A stretch of 64,000 bases of DNA from Bradyrhizobium sp. CB3481 (GCF_029714305.1 NZ_CP121647.1:930001-994000); one strand, 5' to 3'. Shown: positions 1 to 7,754, counted from the first letter of the stretch. Notes: generated by a model from the sequence alone, not told the origin. Numbers and translations: made by a program.

Positions 1-357
1 TATTGCGACATGCAGATGTACAACACGACCATGCCGCAGGCCGATCCGCAGTTCTTCATGAACCAGTATGTGTCGTGGCAGGTCGCCAACAAGGACAACA
101 AGTGGCAGGGCCGCAACGTCTCGCGCTGGCAAAGCAAGGAATATGACGAGATCTACAAGCAGGTCGAAAGCGAACTCGACGCCGTGAAGCGCGCTGCGCT
201 GTTCATCAAGCTCAACGACCTCGTGGTGACGGACAATTACATTCAGCCGATCGTCTCGCGGACGCGCGTCGCCGCGCTGGGCGGCAAGGTGACCGCGCAT
301 CTTTCGGGGTGGGACGCGGATTTGTGGCAGCTCGCGAGCTGGTACAAGGAGGGGTGA
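1..357 (+). CDS. ABC transporter substrate-binding protein, family 5 (C-terminal part)
   Basis: The reading frame is already open at base 1, so the N-terminal bulk lies outside the window; 118 residues are visible. The tail resembles the C-terminal lobe of dipeptide/oligopeptide (DppA/OppA-type) periplasmic binding proteins: an Asp-Pro-x-Phe-Phe segment, a helix with Tyr-Asp-x-Ile, and the closing stretch YIQPIVSRTRVAAL before a Trp-rich end. Such proteins deliver peptides or other small solutes to an inner-membrane ABC permease. The permease and ATPase genes are not in the window and would lie upstream, if present. The family is supported by pattern only, and the substrate cannot be told. 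Confidence 0.75.
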   Translation, partial: YCDMQMYNTTMPQADPQFFMNQYVSWQVANKDNKWQGRNVSRWQSKEYDEIYKQVESELDAVKRAALFIKLNDLVVTDNYIQPIVSRTRVAALGGKVTAHLSGWDADLWQLASWYKEG

Positions 358-417
358 AGCTCGATCTCACTTGGCAAGGGCCACGCTACGCGTAGCTTGC
401 AAAGGCGCGGAAGCAAT

Positions 418-502
418 TGGTGCCCCTGGCCGGAATCGAACCAGCACTCCTTGCGGAACTCGATTTTGAGTCGAGCGCGTCTACCAGTTCCGCCACAGGG
501 GC
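418..502 (-). tRNA. tRNA-Leu (CAA anticodon)
   Basis: Read on the minus strand this folds as an 85-nt class II tRNA. The acceptor stem GCCCCTG pairs with CAGGGGC, followed by an encoded CCA (TGG at 418-420 on the plus strand). The anticodon stem CTCGA/TCGAG encloses the loop CTCAAAA, giving anticodon CAA for UUG codons. The T arm carries GGTTCGATTCC and there is a long variable arm as expected for tRNA-Leu. It lies between the binding-protein gene and dsbB, transcribed against both. Confidence 0.97.
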
Positions 503-672
503 CTTCGGTCGCGGGGCGGATGCCCGGTGCGGCGAAGCGGGGCGGAATATAGCGGGCGGCTTGCGCGGGTCAACCCGCGCGGATGTGATTGTCGCGGCTC
601 GATACGTCCGTGGCGGCGGGATCGGCCGGCTGCTATCTGTTCGGGCATGAACCCATGCTCCGGAGAGCGTCC

Positions 673-1212
673 GTGACATCGACTGCCGCCCATTCCCCGC
701 CGTCGCGCCTTGCGGCCGATCCGGCCATTATGGCGGCGCTGGCGATTGCGGCCGTAGCCGCCGCGACGCTGGCCGGCGCCTGGTTCTTCCAGCTCGTGCT
801 GGACATCCGGCCCTGTCCGCTCTGCCTTGAGCAGCGCTACGCCTATTACCTGGCCGTGCCGCTCGCCCTCGTAATCGCCTTCACAGCGGCGCGCGGGGCG
901 CCGCGCTCTCTGCTGCTGGCCGGATTTGCCGTGCTTCTGCTCGCCGCGCTCGCCAATGCCTGGCTCGGGGGCTATCACGCCGGCGTCGAATGGAAGTTCT
1001 GGCCGGGGCCGAACGATTGCTCCGGCCCCGTCGCCGATCTCGGCAGCGCCGGCACGCTCTTGCAGCGCCTCGACACGGTCAAGGTGATCCGCTGCGACGA
1101 GGTGCAGTGGCGCTTCCTCGGCCTCTCGCTCGCCGGCTATAACGTGCTGATCTCGCTGGCGCTGGCCGTGATGGCCGTGTGGGGCATCGTGGCGGCGAAG
1201 CGGGCGGCGTAG
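673..1212 (+). CDS. dsbB: Disulfide bond formation protein B (DsbB)
   Basis: Predicted inner-membrane quinone reductase that reoxidises periplasmic DsbA. The 179-residue product has four hydrophobic segments, a first periplasmic Cys pair CPLC (residues 48-51) followed by LEQRYAYY as in DsbB, and a second pair at C116 and C141. I chose the GTG at 673 because GGAGAG lies about six bases upstream; an ATG at 655 is possible but lacks that signal. A DsbA-like gene lies 5.5 kb downstream (6754), which fits a shared role though the two are not in one operon. The gene is followed at once by a palindromic repeat that may act as terminator. Confidence 0.9.
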   Translation: MTSTAAHSPPSRLAADPAIMAALAIAAVAAATLAGAWFFQLVLDIRPCPLCLEQRYAYYLAVPLALVIAFTAARGAPRSLLLAGFAVLLLAALANAWLGGYHAGVEWKFWPGPNDCSGPVADLGSAGTLLQRLDTVKVIRCDEVQWRFLGLSLAGYNVLISLALAVMAVWGIVAAKRAA

Positions 1213-1222
1213 ATCGCTAGCT

Positions 1223-1318
1223 CGTAGGATGGGCAAAGGAGCGTAAGCGACGTGCCCACCATCCATCACCGAGTTCGCTGCTTGATGGTGGGCACGCTGC
1301 CGCTTTGCCCACCCTACG
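1223..1318. repeat. Palindromic intergenic repeat, CGTAGGRTGGGCAAA family (copy 1)
   Basis: The ends CGTAGGATGGGCAAA and TTTGCCCACCCTACG are inverted, and the inner arms (GCGACGTGCCCACCAT and ATGGTGGGCACGCTGC) are also inverted, so the whole element folds into one long hairpin. A second copy lies at 47832-47919 and a fragment at 63714-63751. Confidence 0.85.
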
Positions 1319-1334
1319 ACGCCTTTGATGTGAC

Positions 1335-1860
1335 TGCCCGACGGGCAAATCACTTCCGATATTCAGAAATTACGTCAAGCCAGAAATTTCCGATAATCAG
1401 AAATATTCCGCTTCCGTTTTCACCCAAATCAGCGGCATAACTGCGCCCGTCTCGCCGCAAGATGAGGGGCGCTCGCGAACGTCACGAACGCGCGGTGGGA
1501 TGCGATGGACGCCGATGGCGCGAGAGACGTTGCGCGCCGGATGCGTACGGTGAAGTCGTGTGGTTCTGGCGCCGTGGTGCTGGCGTTAAGTCCGTAAGAC
1601 GCGAAAGCTGCTTGCGGGCGACGGAGGCAAAAGAGCCGTTCTCCGGGAAGAGCGCGAAGTAAGCCGTAAAGCCATTGCGCAGGGAAGGCCGGGATGCTTC
1701 CGCCGAACCTGTATGCTCGTGTGCATCTCTTGTTATGCGCAACCGCACACGAGACCGCGGGTGCGGCGCGCACCCGATCTTCCCTGCGCCCTCATATGAC
1801 GAGGGCAAAGACGATGCAAACCTCGGGCAATTCGTGTCGCGAGAACGCCGCCTCACACTC
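1335..1860. repeat. Structured gene-free intergenic element of about 0.5 kb
   Basis: No credible gene is seen here. The segment opens with the palindrome TGCCCGACGGGCA (1335-1347) and an A/T-rich stretch. It holds a nested fold: outer arms GCGCAGGGAAG (1677-1687) and CTTCCCTGCGC (1779-1789), with inner arms CTCGTGTGC (1716-1724) and GCACACGAG (1745-1753) inside, followed by a GGGTGC...GCACCC hairpin. From memory, near-identical sequence is dispersed between genes in Bradyrhizobium; I could not search. It may be a non-autonomous mobile element remnant or a structured RNA. Boundaries are approximate. Confidence 0.6.
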
Positions 1861-1862
1861 AG

Positions 1863-1984
1863 TCGTCGTCCTCCGCCTTGTGCGCAATTGCGCACTGGGG
1901 CGGGGGACCCAGTATTCCAGAGGCCGCAGTGATTGAACCGAGAAGCCGCGGTGTACTGGATCCCCGCCTTCGCGGGGATGACGG
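1863..1984. repeat. Palindromic intergenic repeat, TTGTGCGCAATTGCGCAC family (copy 1)
   Basis: It carries TTGTGCGCAATTGCGCACTG, then GGGGGACCCAGTATTCCAGAG and the closing hairpin CCCCGCCTTCGCGGGG. A full second copy lies at 55706-55826 and a variant lacking the TTGTGCGCAATTGCGCAC core at 47938-48047. Noncoding. Confidence 0.8.
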
Positions 1985-2022
1985 CTATGTGTTGGGCTCG
2001 CAGTGAGGGGTAGGACGCGGTC

Positions 2023-2100
2023 CGTAGGATGGGTAGAGCGCAGCGAAACCCATCAATATCAGGACTCATGAGCGATGGGTTTCGCTCTACCCATCCTACG
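2023..2100. repeat. Palindromic intergenic repeat, CGTAGGATGGGTAGAGC family
   Basis: The arms CGTAGGATGGGTAGAGCG and CGCTCTACCCATCCTACG are near-perfect inverted repeats, and the inner GCGAAACCCATC/GATGGGTTTCGC extends the hairpin. The loop holds ATATCAGGACTCATGA. It abuts the 3' end of the AbrB-family gene (stop at 2114) and could terminate its transcription. Confidence 0.85.
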
Positions 2101-2113
2101 AAGTCCGCCACCG

Positions 2114-3202
2114 CTAATCGTCCACATCCTCCTGCGGACGGCCGAACAGATGCACGATGCCCGGCGTCGTGATCGAGACGAACACGAAGCGTGACAGATG
2201 ATGGGCGCCAACGAAGATCGGGTCGATATGCAGCGTCAGCGCCAGCGCCAGCATGGCGTCCATCGCGCCCGGCGCGAAGGCGACCACGACATCGGCGAAG
2301 CGCACATGGGTGGCCAGCACGATTACCGTGACGAAAATACCGGAGATCAGAATCGCCACCGCAAACGAGCCGAGCCCGGCATTGATATGGCTGACCAGCG
2401 TCTTCTTGCTGATCCGCGCAAAGCGCGTGCCGATCACGGCGCCGATGCCGACCAGCGCGATGTTGCGCATCCAGGGCGGCAGGCCGCCCTCGATCAGGCC
2501 GATGCCGTGCAGCACGGCGGAGGCGATCATCGCGCCGAACATCCAGCTCGCCGGAAATTTGGCCAGCCGCAGGGCCAGCGCAACGGCGACGGCGGCCGCC
2601 GCCAGCACGGCGAGTTCGAGCGGCGAGGCGACCACGACATTCATCAGGTCGATCGGCGCGCTCGGCGCGACGCCGGTCAGTGCCAGCAACAGCGGCAGCG
2701 CGGCGGTCAAAATGATCACGCGCGTGGTCTGCACGACGGCGATCGCCGCGACATCGGCGCCCTTCTCGGCGGCGAGCATGGTGATCTGCGACAGCGCGCC
2801 GGGGCTGCCGGCGAGCAGCGCCGAGGTCTGGTCCCAGCCGTGCACCCGCTGCAGGTAGAGGCTGGAGCCGAAGGTCGAGCAGAAAGTCGCCAGCGCCAAC
2901 AGGCCGATGGTGAGCGGATAGGCGCTCATGTGCTGGATCAGTTGCCGCGACACCAGCGAGCCCAGCGTGATGCCGAGCAAGACCAGCACGGTCTGCGTCA
3001 GGATCGCAGGCATGGTGACGGGACGCCCCGCGAGCGCGGCAATGCCGACCGCAGCCATCGCGCCGGAAATCAGCCCGCCCGGCAGGTTGAGCCACAGGAA
3101 CAGCAGGCCGCCGGCACTGCCGATGGCGAGCGTCTCCAGCGTGCCCAAAACTTTGGCGCGGTCGGAAATGGCGGCGGAAATCGGGGCGGGGATCAGGGTC
3201 AC
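2114..3202 (-). CDS. AbrB-duplication family membrane protein (PF05145-like)
   Basis: A 362-residue, highly hydrophobic protein with about ten membrane segments in two similar halves. Each half carries Gly-rich blocks such as LLFLWLNLPGGLISGAM near the N-terminus and SPGALSQITMLAAEKGADV in the middle, the signature of the AbrB duplication family once labelled ammonia monooxygenase. These proteins are thought to be inner-membrane transporters or regulators, but no substrate is established. The start is a GTG at 3202. The gene stands alone, downstream of the repeat cluster and convergent with none of its neighbours. Family assignment is firm by pattern; function is unknown. Confidence 0.8.
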   Translation of the reverse strand: MTLIPAPISAAISDRAKVLGTLETLAIGSAGGLLFLWLNLPGGLISGAMAAVGIAALAGRPVTMPAILTQTVLVLLGITLGSLVSRQLIQHMSAYPLTIGLLALATFCSTFGSSLYLQRVHGWDQTSALLAGSPGALSQITMLAAEKGADVAAIAVVQTTRVIILTAALPLLLALTGVAPSAPIDLMNVVVASPLELAVLAAAAVAVALALRLAKFPASWMFGAMIASAVLHGIGLIEGGLPPWMRNIALVGIGAVIGTRFARISKKTLVSHINAGLGSFAVAILISGIFVTVIVLATHVRFADVVVAFAPGAMDAMLALALTLHIDPIFVGAHHLSRFVFVSITTPGIVHLFGRPQEDVDD

Positions 3203-3280
3203 GCCGCCTTATGGCAAATCCGTCCCCGCGCTACAAATGCGTCACGCGATTGCAGCAATGCGCGGGGACAGTTCGGTGGA

Positions 3281-3547
3281 TCACTTCGCCTTGGCGGCCG
3301 CGGTTTTCTTGCACTCGGCGCGGAATTTCCGGCGCTCCTTGCCGTGAAGCCCCTTGGCGTCGGCTTCCTTGGAGCATTCGAGCGAGGCCGCGGTCCGCGG
3401 CTTCTCGGCCTTCTTCTCCGCCGGCGCCTTGGTTTCGGTCTTGGTCGCTTCAGTCTTGGCCGGCGCGGCGGTCTGCGCCGATGCGGCGCCGATCAACAGC
3501 AAGGAAGCCACGGCAGTCGCGGTGGCAAGGCAGGACAGCTTCGTCAT
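3281..3547 (-). CDS. Small secreted PsiF-repeat-like protein
   Basis: The product is 88 residues: a signal peptide (MTKLSCLATATAVASLLL, cleavage after ASA), a low-complexity Lys/Glu/Ala/Thr stretch, and one C-terminal motif ECSKEADAKGLHGKERRKF ending in ECKK that matches the PsiF repeat, named for a phosphate-starvation-inducible E. coli protein of unknown role. The ATG at 3547 is preferred over an in-frame codon at 3562 because GAGGTG precedes it by four bases. It diverges from the next gene, another small secreted protein with paired cysteines. Function is unknown; a periplasmic location is predicted. Confidence 0.75.
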   Translation of the reverse strand: MTKLSCLATATAVASLLLIGAASAQTAAPAKTEATKTETKAPAEKKAEKPRTAASLECSKEADAKGLHGKERRKFRAECKKTAAAKAK

Positions 3548-3725
3548 GAGACACCTCGGCACAAAAACTAAAGCGCGAGCGTCGTGCTCTCATGCTGAAC
3601 CGCGGGTGAACAAGCGGAAGCGCGCCTCACAAAAATTTTTCCTGGACGCGCCGTCTTCGCATTGTCGCAAGTTGTAGTTGCGCTAGGATGCCGCCCGCAG
3701 ATGACTATCCCCATGGAGACCAGGG

Positions 3726-4217
3726 ATGACTATTCAAGCAAAAATACTGGGTGCAGTTGCGGTGTCAGGGTTTGCCGCGTTGCTGATGACGACGCAGGCG
3801 AATGCGCTGACAGCGCAGGAATGCAGCGCCAAATACCAGGCCGCCAAGGCCGCCGGTACGCTCGGCGACCAGAAGTGGAACGACTTCCGCAAGGCGCAGT
3901 GCGGCGCCGATGCCACGCCCGCGCCGGCCGCCGCCGCCGCGCCAGCCGCGGAGCCGAAGGAAGCCGCCAAGAAATCATCCAAGAAGGAAGCTGCGAAGGA
4001 GGCTGCGGCACCCGCTGCGCCGGCCGGTCCTGCGGTCTTTCCGAACGCGATCGATGCGAAATATGCGAAGGACAAGCCTGCGAAGCAGCGCATGCAGACC
4101 TGCCTCGATCAATACAATGCCAACAAGGCCAGCAACGGCAATGGCGGCTTGAAGTGGATCCAGAAGGGCGGCGGCTACTACAGCGAATGCAACAAGAAGC
4201 TGAAGGGCTCGGCCTGA
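3726..4217 (+). CDS. Secreted Ala/Lys-rich hypothetical protein
   Basis: 163 residues. A signal peptide ends around ANA (residue 27). It is followed by a short domain with TAQECSAKYQAAKAAG and WNDFRKAQC, an Ala/Pro/Lys-rich linker (about residues 60-100), and a C-terminal part with two more cysteines (MQTCLDQYNANKA and YSECNKKLKG). The Cys spacing loosely echoes PsiF-type repeats, and the protein lies divergent from a PsiF-like gene, so the two may be distant relatives. It is upstream of a strong hairpin at 4233-4259. No catalytic motif is visible; function is unknown. Confidence 0.75.
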   Translation: MTIQAKILGAVAVSGFAALLMTTQANALTAQECSAKYQAAKAAGTLGDQKWNDFRKAQCGADATPAPAAAAAPAAEPKEAAKKSSKKEAAKEAAAPAAPAGPAVFPNAIDAKYAKDKPAKQRMQTCLDQYNANKASNGNGGLKWIQKGGGYYSECNKKLKGSA

Positions 4218-4232
4218 GCAGCAATCAACAAG

Positions 4233-4259
4233 GGCGCGGCCGGACGTTCCGGCCGCGCC
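4233..4259. terminator. Bidirectional hairpin between convergent genes
   Basis: An 11-bp perfect stem GGCGCGGCCGG (4233-4243) / CCGGCCGCGCC (4249-4259) with a five-base loop sits exactly between the stops of the secreted protein and the TetR gene. Flanking A- and T-rich bases suit termination in both directions. Confidence 0.75.
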
Positions 4260-4837
4260 TATATTTCGCGGACCAGCGTCTCGGCCGATTTCGCCACCAG
4301 TTGCGCGCGCTTGCGCTGGCCGCGCTCGAGAAATAGCAAGCTCTGGCCGAACACGAAGCAGTAGAACAGGAACGCCTGCGCATCGGCTTCCTCGGCCGGC
4401 AAGCCCGTCGCGCGGTAGAGCTGCCCGACATTCTTCAGCCGCGCCGCATCGACGCTTGCGACCGCGCCCGCGGCAAGCTCGTCGGCGCGGGCCCATTGCC
4501 GGATCGCCAGCTCGACCGCCATGCCTTCGGTGTTCATGCGCTCGGAATAGAGCGCAATCAGTGCCTTCAGCCGTTCGCGGGCCGTGGCGCCGTCGAGGCT
4601 GGTGTGCCGCTCGATCGCGGCGATGCGGCCCGCGCTCCATTGCTGCAGCATGGCCTCCAGCAGAGCGGCGCGATCGCGGAAGCGGCGGTAGAAGCCGCCC
4701 TTGGTGACCCCGAGATGCTTGGCCAGCACCTCGACGCGTACGCCCTCGACGCCGGTCCGGGCGATTTCCTCAAGGCCGGCTTCGATCCAGCTCTCGCTGC
4801 GCACCTCGGCCTTGGTGTCCGCTTTGGCGTCGCTCAT
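4259..4837 (-). CDS. TetR/AcrR-family transcriptional regulator
   Basis: 192 residues. The N-terminal helix-turn-helix is typical: an IARTGVEGVRVEVLAKHLGV helix pair followed by TKGGFYRRFRDRAALLEAML (about residues 27-65). The C-terminal ligand-binding half is unspecific helical sequence. It is transcribed divergently from a pair of acyl-CoA thioesterases, and the 100-bp gap between them holds two near-perfect palindromes with core ATACGNTACCGTAT. Established behaviour of the family suggests it represses itself and the thioesterases until an acyl-CoA or similar ligand binds; that is inference. Confidence 0.9.
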   Translation of the reverse strand: MSDAKADTKAEVRSESWIEAGLEEIARTGVEGVRVEVLAKHLGVTKGGFYRRFRDRAALLEAMLQQWSAGRIAAIERHTSLDGATARERLKALIALYSERMNTEGMAVELAIRQWARADELAAGAVASVDAARLKNVGQLYRATGLPAEEADAQAFLFYCFVFGQSLLFLERGQRKRAQLVAKSAETLVREI

Positions 4838-4859
4838 GGTCCGGTCTCACCGATTCTTG

Positions 4860-4873
4860 ATACGGTACCGTAT
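4860..4873. promoter_or_regulatory. Candidate TetR operator 1
   Basis: ATACGGTACCGTAT is a perfect 14-bp palindrome, 23 bases upstream of the TetR start codon. Its half-site ATACGGT recurs in operator 2, centred 35 bp away. Confidence 0.7.
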
Positions 4874-4891
4874 TGTTAACCCACGCGGCGC

Positions 4892-4911
4892 CTGATACGC
4901 TACCGTATCAG
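4892..4911. promoter_or_regulatory. Candidate TetR operator 2
   Basis: CTGATACGCTACCGTATCAG is a 20-bp palindrome with one mismatch at the centre, 26 bases before the thioesterase start. It shares the core of operator 1. A site over each divergent promoter is a common TetR arrangement. Confidence 0.7.
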
Positions 4912-4937
4912 AATCGGAAAAGGGCGGGAGGCGAACG

Positions 4938-5363
4938 ATGGAGACGGACGCGACCTATCGCGGCACGGTCTATCCCTGGCAGTGCGACCATGTCGGGCAC
5001 ATGAACATCATGTGGTATGTCGGTAAGTTCGACGAGGCGAACTGGAATCTGTTCGCGCGGCTCGGCCTGACGCCGTCCTATCTGCGCACGTCCGGCCGCG
5101 GCATGGCCGCCGTGCAGCAAAACATCACCTATAAGCGCGAGCTGCTCGCCGGCGACATCGTCGAGGTCAAAAGCCGGCTGCTCGAAGTCCGCGACAAGTC
5201 GATCCGCTTCGTGCACGAGATGCGCAACGCCGAGACCGGCGAGATCGCCGCGACTTGCGAGTTCGTCGGCGTCCATATGGACCGGCAGGCGCGCAAGTCG
5301 GTCGCCTTTGCGCCCGCGATTCGCGATGCCGCGATGCGCCACCTCGAGCCTGTACTGGCGTGA
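4938..5363 (+). CDS. Acyl-CoA thioesterase, 4-hydroxybenzoyl-CoA type hotdog fold
   Basis: 141 residues, the usual size for a single hotdog domain. The N-terminal motif PWQCDHVGHMNIMWYVGKFD contains the Asp that acts in 4HBT-type thioesterases and the His-Met-Asn turn; the central part (NITYKRELLAGDIVEVKSRL) is the usual beta-sheet core. It is predicted to hydrolyse an acyl-CoA or aryl-CoA in the cytoplasm. The next gene, a PaaI-like thioesterase, starts right at its stop codon, so the two are probably translationally coupled and controlled by the divergent TetR regulator. The substrate is not evident. Confidence 0.85.
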   Translation: METDATYRGTVYPWQCDHVGHMNIMWYVGKFDEANWNLFARLGLTPSYLRTSGRGMAAVQQNITYKRELLAGDIVEVKSRLLEVRDKSIRFVHEMRNAETGEIAATCEFVGVHMDRQARKSVAFAPAIRDAAMRHLEPVLA

Positions 5364-5368
5364 ACGGC

Positions 5369-5845
5369 ATGGCGCGCTTCCAGCCTAAAAATCCAGACTT
5401 TCGCGCGATTGCGATTCAAACGTTCGAGGCGCAGCGTGCGATGAAGACGTTCGGCATTTCGATCGCCCGCCTGGAGCCGGGCGAGGTCGATCGTGCGATG
5501 GACTATTCGGCCGCGTTCACCCAGCAGCATGGTTTCATCCATGCCGGGGTAATCACGGCGGGCCTCGACAATGCCTGCGGCATCGCCGCCTTCACGCTGA
5601 TGCCCGCCGGCTCGAGCATTCTCACCGTGGAATTCAAGACCAACCTGTTGGCGCCGGCGCGCGGCGAGCGCTTCACCTTCCGCGCCGCCGTGGTCAAGCC
5701 CGGCCGCACGCTCACCGTCTGCGAGGCGCGCGCCTATGCGCTGCACGGTGGCGAGGAGACGTTGATCGCGACCATGAGCGGCACGCTGATGGCGCTGCGG
5801 GGCCGCGAAGATGCCGCCAGTGGCATGGCACTCGCGACGGCCTGA
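5369..5845 (+). CDS. PaaI-family thioesterase
   Basis: 158 residues with a hotdog fold of the PaaI type: FTQQHGFIHAGVITAGLDNA contains the HGG-like turn and the active-site Asp region, and SSILTVEFKTNLLAPARGE is the typical strand following it. Start choice: ATG at 5369, although a GTG at 5360 overlaps the stop of the preceding thioesterase (GTGA) and could be used instead. The pairing of two hotdog thioesterases behind one TetR-controlled promoter suggests they act on related CoA esters from fatty-acid or aromatic degradation; this is inference. Confidence 0.85.
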   Translation: MARFQPKNPDFRAIAIQTFEAQRAMKTFGISIARLEPGEVDRAMDYSAAFTQQHGFIHAGVITAGLDNACGIAAFTLMPAGSSILTVEFKTNLLAPARGERFTFRAAVVKPGRTLTVCEARAYALHGGEETLIATMSGTLMALRGREDAASGMALATA

Positions 5846-5932
5846 CGCTATTGCGGTGCAAAATCATGCTGCCGGCATGGCAGGATGTGAAAAATCCTTC
5901 TATGGTCGCGCCGTGCAACAGAGTCTTTCAAC

Positions 5933-6721
5933 TTGATCATCACGACAGCGCAGGGCGTCCTGGGGCTGGCCTCGGGGGCACTGGTCGGCTTCTCGCTGGG
6001 CCTGGTCGGCGGCGGTGGCTCGATCCTGGCGGTGCCGCTGATGGTCTATGTGGTCGGCGTGGCGGAGCCCCATGTCGCGATCGGCACCAGCGCGATCGCG
6101 GTGGCGGCGAACGCGGCGGTCAATCTGTCCAACCATGCGCGCGGCGGCACCGTGATCTGGTCCTGCGCCCTGATCTTTGCCGTCTCCGGCATGCTCGGGG
6201 CGTTCGGCGGCTCAATCCTCGGCAAGATGATGGACGGCCAGAAGCTGCTGGCGCTGTTCGCGCTGGTCATGATCGTGATCGCGCTATTGATGCTGAAGAC
6301 GCGCGCGCGTGTCGGCCTGACCGGCGTCAAGGCCTCGATGTCGAACATGCCGGCGATCGTCGGCCTTGGGCTCGTCACTGGAACGGTGTCGGGATTCTTC
6401 GGCATCGGCGGCGGCTTCCTGATCGTGCCGGCCCTCATGCTGGCGACCGGCATGCCGATCCTGAACGCGGTATCCTCCTCGCTGGTCGCAGTCACCGCAT
6501 TCGGCCTGACGACGGCTGCCAGCTACGCATGGTCCGGGCTGGTGTCGTGGGCGCTGGCGGGGCTGTTCGTCGCGGGCGGCATCGCCGGCGGACTCGCCGG
6601 CACGCGTTCGGCGCGCTATCTCGCAGAGCGTCGCGGCGCGCTCAATATCGTGTTCGCCGTGGTCATTATTGCGGTAGCGCTCTATATGCTGGCGCGTAAC
6701 ATATCCCCATCTCACCCGTAA
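5933..6721 (+). CDS. TauE/SafE family sulfite-exporter-type permease
   Basis: 262 residues with eight or so membrane segments and the two internally repeated Gly-rich blocks of the family: GFSLGLVGGGGSILAVPLMV near the N-terminus and GFFGIGGGFLIVPALMLATG in the second half. The family moves sulfonates, sulfite or other organic anions across the inner membrane. The only plausible start in frame is a TTG at 5933, with no strong ribosome site. The stop is followed two bases later by the first possible start of a DsbA-like gene, so the two may be cotranscribed. The substrate is unknown. Confidence 0.82.
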   Translation: MIITTAQGVLGLASGALVGFSLGLVGGGGSILAVPLMVYVVGVAEPHVAIGTSAIAVAANAAVNLSNHARGGTVIWSCALIFAVSGMLGAFGGSILGKMMDGQKLLALFALVMIVIALLMLKTRARVGLTGVKASMSNMPAIVGLGLVTGTVSGFFGIGGGFLIVPALMLATGMPILNAVSSSLVAVTAFGLTTAASYAWSGLVSWALAGLFVAGGIAGGLAGTRSARYLAERRGALNIVFAVVIIAVALYMLARNISPSHP

Positions 6722-6753
6722 GAATGGGAAATGCAGCCTTTCGCGAGACAAAG

Positions 6754-7419
6754 ATGAAGCGTTTGAACAATCCGGCCGGAACCAGCCCGGGACATACGCG
6801 GCGCCAGGCGCTCGGCCTGTTCAGCGCGGGTGCGACCTTGCTCACGTCGCCACCGGCATTTGCGCAGCGTGTCGACGACGTGCTGACCGAAGCGCTGGTG
6901 CTGCGCGATCCCGACGTGCCCGCAACCGGCAATCTCGACGGCGACATCAACATCGTCGAATGGTTCGACTACAACTGCCCCTATTGCCGCAAGGTCGCGC
7001 CTGAGATCCGGCAGGTGGTGCAGGACGACGGCAAGGTTCGCCTGGTGCTGAAGGACTGGCCGATCCTCGGCGAGGTCTCGAAATTCGCGGCGCGGATGGC
7101 GCTGGCGGCGAAGTATCAGGACAAATACATGCCTGCGCATGAGGCGCTGATCGGCGTCAGCTCAAAGCTGACCGAACCGCGTGTCCGCGAATTGCTCGAT
7201 GGTGCCGGCCTCGACATGGACCGCCTGAACCGCGACGCCGCGGCCAACGCCAGTGCGATCGATAAAATCCTCGCCCGTAACCACACTCAGGCGGTGGCTT
7301 TCGGATTCAAGGGCACGCCGTCGTTCATCGTCGGCAAGTTCCGCGTGCCGGGCATTCTGACGATGGCAGAATTCGAGACGGTGATCGCCGACGCGCGCAA
7401 GGCGAAGAAGGCTAACTGA
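6754..7419 (+). CDS. DsbA/Com1-family thiol:disulfide protein
   Basis: 221 residues. An N-terminal twin-arginine-like export signal (TRRQALGLFSAGATLL, Arg16-Arg17, ending in AFA) precedes a thioredoxin fold. The active site is CPYC (residues 75-78) in EWFDYNCPYCRKVAPEI; the cis-Pro loop GTPSF is near residue 187. The family oxidises or isomerises disulfides in the periplasm and the product is a natural client of the DsbB encoded at 673. I preferred the ATG at 6754 (GAGA upstream) over one at 6724. Export by the Tat route would be notable for a Dsb protein but is only suggested by the RR pair. Confidence 0.85.
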   Translation: MKRLNNPAGTSPGHTRRQALGLFSAGATLLTSPPAFAQRVDDVLTEALVLRDPDVPATGNLDGDINIVEWFDYNCPYCRKVAPEIRQVVQDDGKVRLVLKDWPILGEVSKFAARMALAAKYQDKYMPAHEALIGVSSKLTEPRVRELLDGAGLDMDRLNRDAAANASAIDKILARNHTQAVAFGFKGTPSFIVGKFRVPGILTMAEFETVIADARKAKKAN

Positions 7420-7424
7420 CGTCA

Positions 7425-7480
7425 TGAGACCCTCATGGTGAGGAGCGCGCAGCGCGTCTCGAACCATGAAGGCCCGCGAC
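7425..7480. repeat. Intergenic repeat, CTCATGGTGAGGAG family (partial copy)
   Basis: Contains CCCTCATGGTGAGGAGCGCG and GTCTCGAACCATG. A fuller copy with the matching inverted second half (CATCCTGCGAGACGCG...CTCCTCAGGACGAG) lies at 36787-36891. Confidence 0.7.
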
Positions 7481-7493
7481 AATAGTCGCCCAC

Positions 7494-7523
7494 AACAAAA
7501 CGCCGTCGCGTGGAACGACGGCG
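7494..7523 (-). terminator. Intrinsic terminator of the 68-aa gene
   Basis: Read on the minus strand, the stem CGCCGTCG/CGACGGCG (7501-7508 and 7516-7523) is followed by TTTTGTTG. It lies 24 bases past the stop of the small membrane protein gene. Confidence 0.7.
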
Positions 7524-7547
7524 AGTTGTCATGTCGATAAAGGCAAA

Positions 7548-7754
7548 TTACCGCGACGAGATCTTCACCCATTCCTCATGGGTGCGCGTCTTCAGTCTGT
7601 CCCAATCGGCCTTCGCTACGTCCCAATTGACGATGGTACGGTTGGCCTGCGCCACTTGGCCGCTTGCGACACTCGACGTCTGCATGGAATCATAGACATA
7701 GACGCCGCAAACCAAAAGCAGCGCACCCAAAATCATTCCGACAAACGTCTGCAT
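7548..7754 (-). CDS. Small single-pass membrane protein, hypothetical
   Basis: 68 residues: an N-terminal membrane segment (MQTFVGMILGALLLVCGVYV) and a polar, Trp-containing tail that would face the periplasm (NWDVAKADWDRLKTRTHEEW). It is real by two signs: a strong GGAGGA ribosome site about six bases before the ATG, and an intrinsic terminator right after the stop. Not recognised as any named family. It is transcribed away from its nearest upstream neighbour, the esterase, which ends at 7934. Confidence 0.7.
   Translation of the reverse strand: MQTFVGMILGALLLVCGVYVYDSMQTSSVASGQVAQANRTIVNWDVAKADWDRLKTRTHEEWVKISSR

Noticed and set aside
2198..3571. Long plus-strand open frame of 457 codons
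   Set aside because: It is antisense to the AbrB-family gene, is dominated by Arg/Gly/Gln/His low-complexity translation typical of GC-rich antisense frames, and has no ribosome site.
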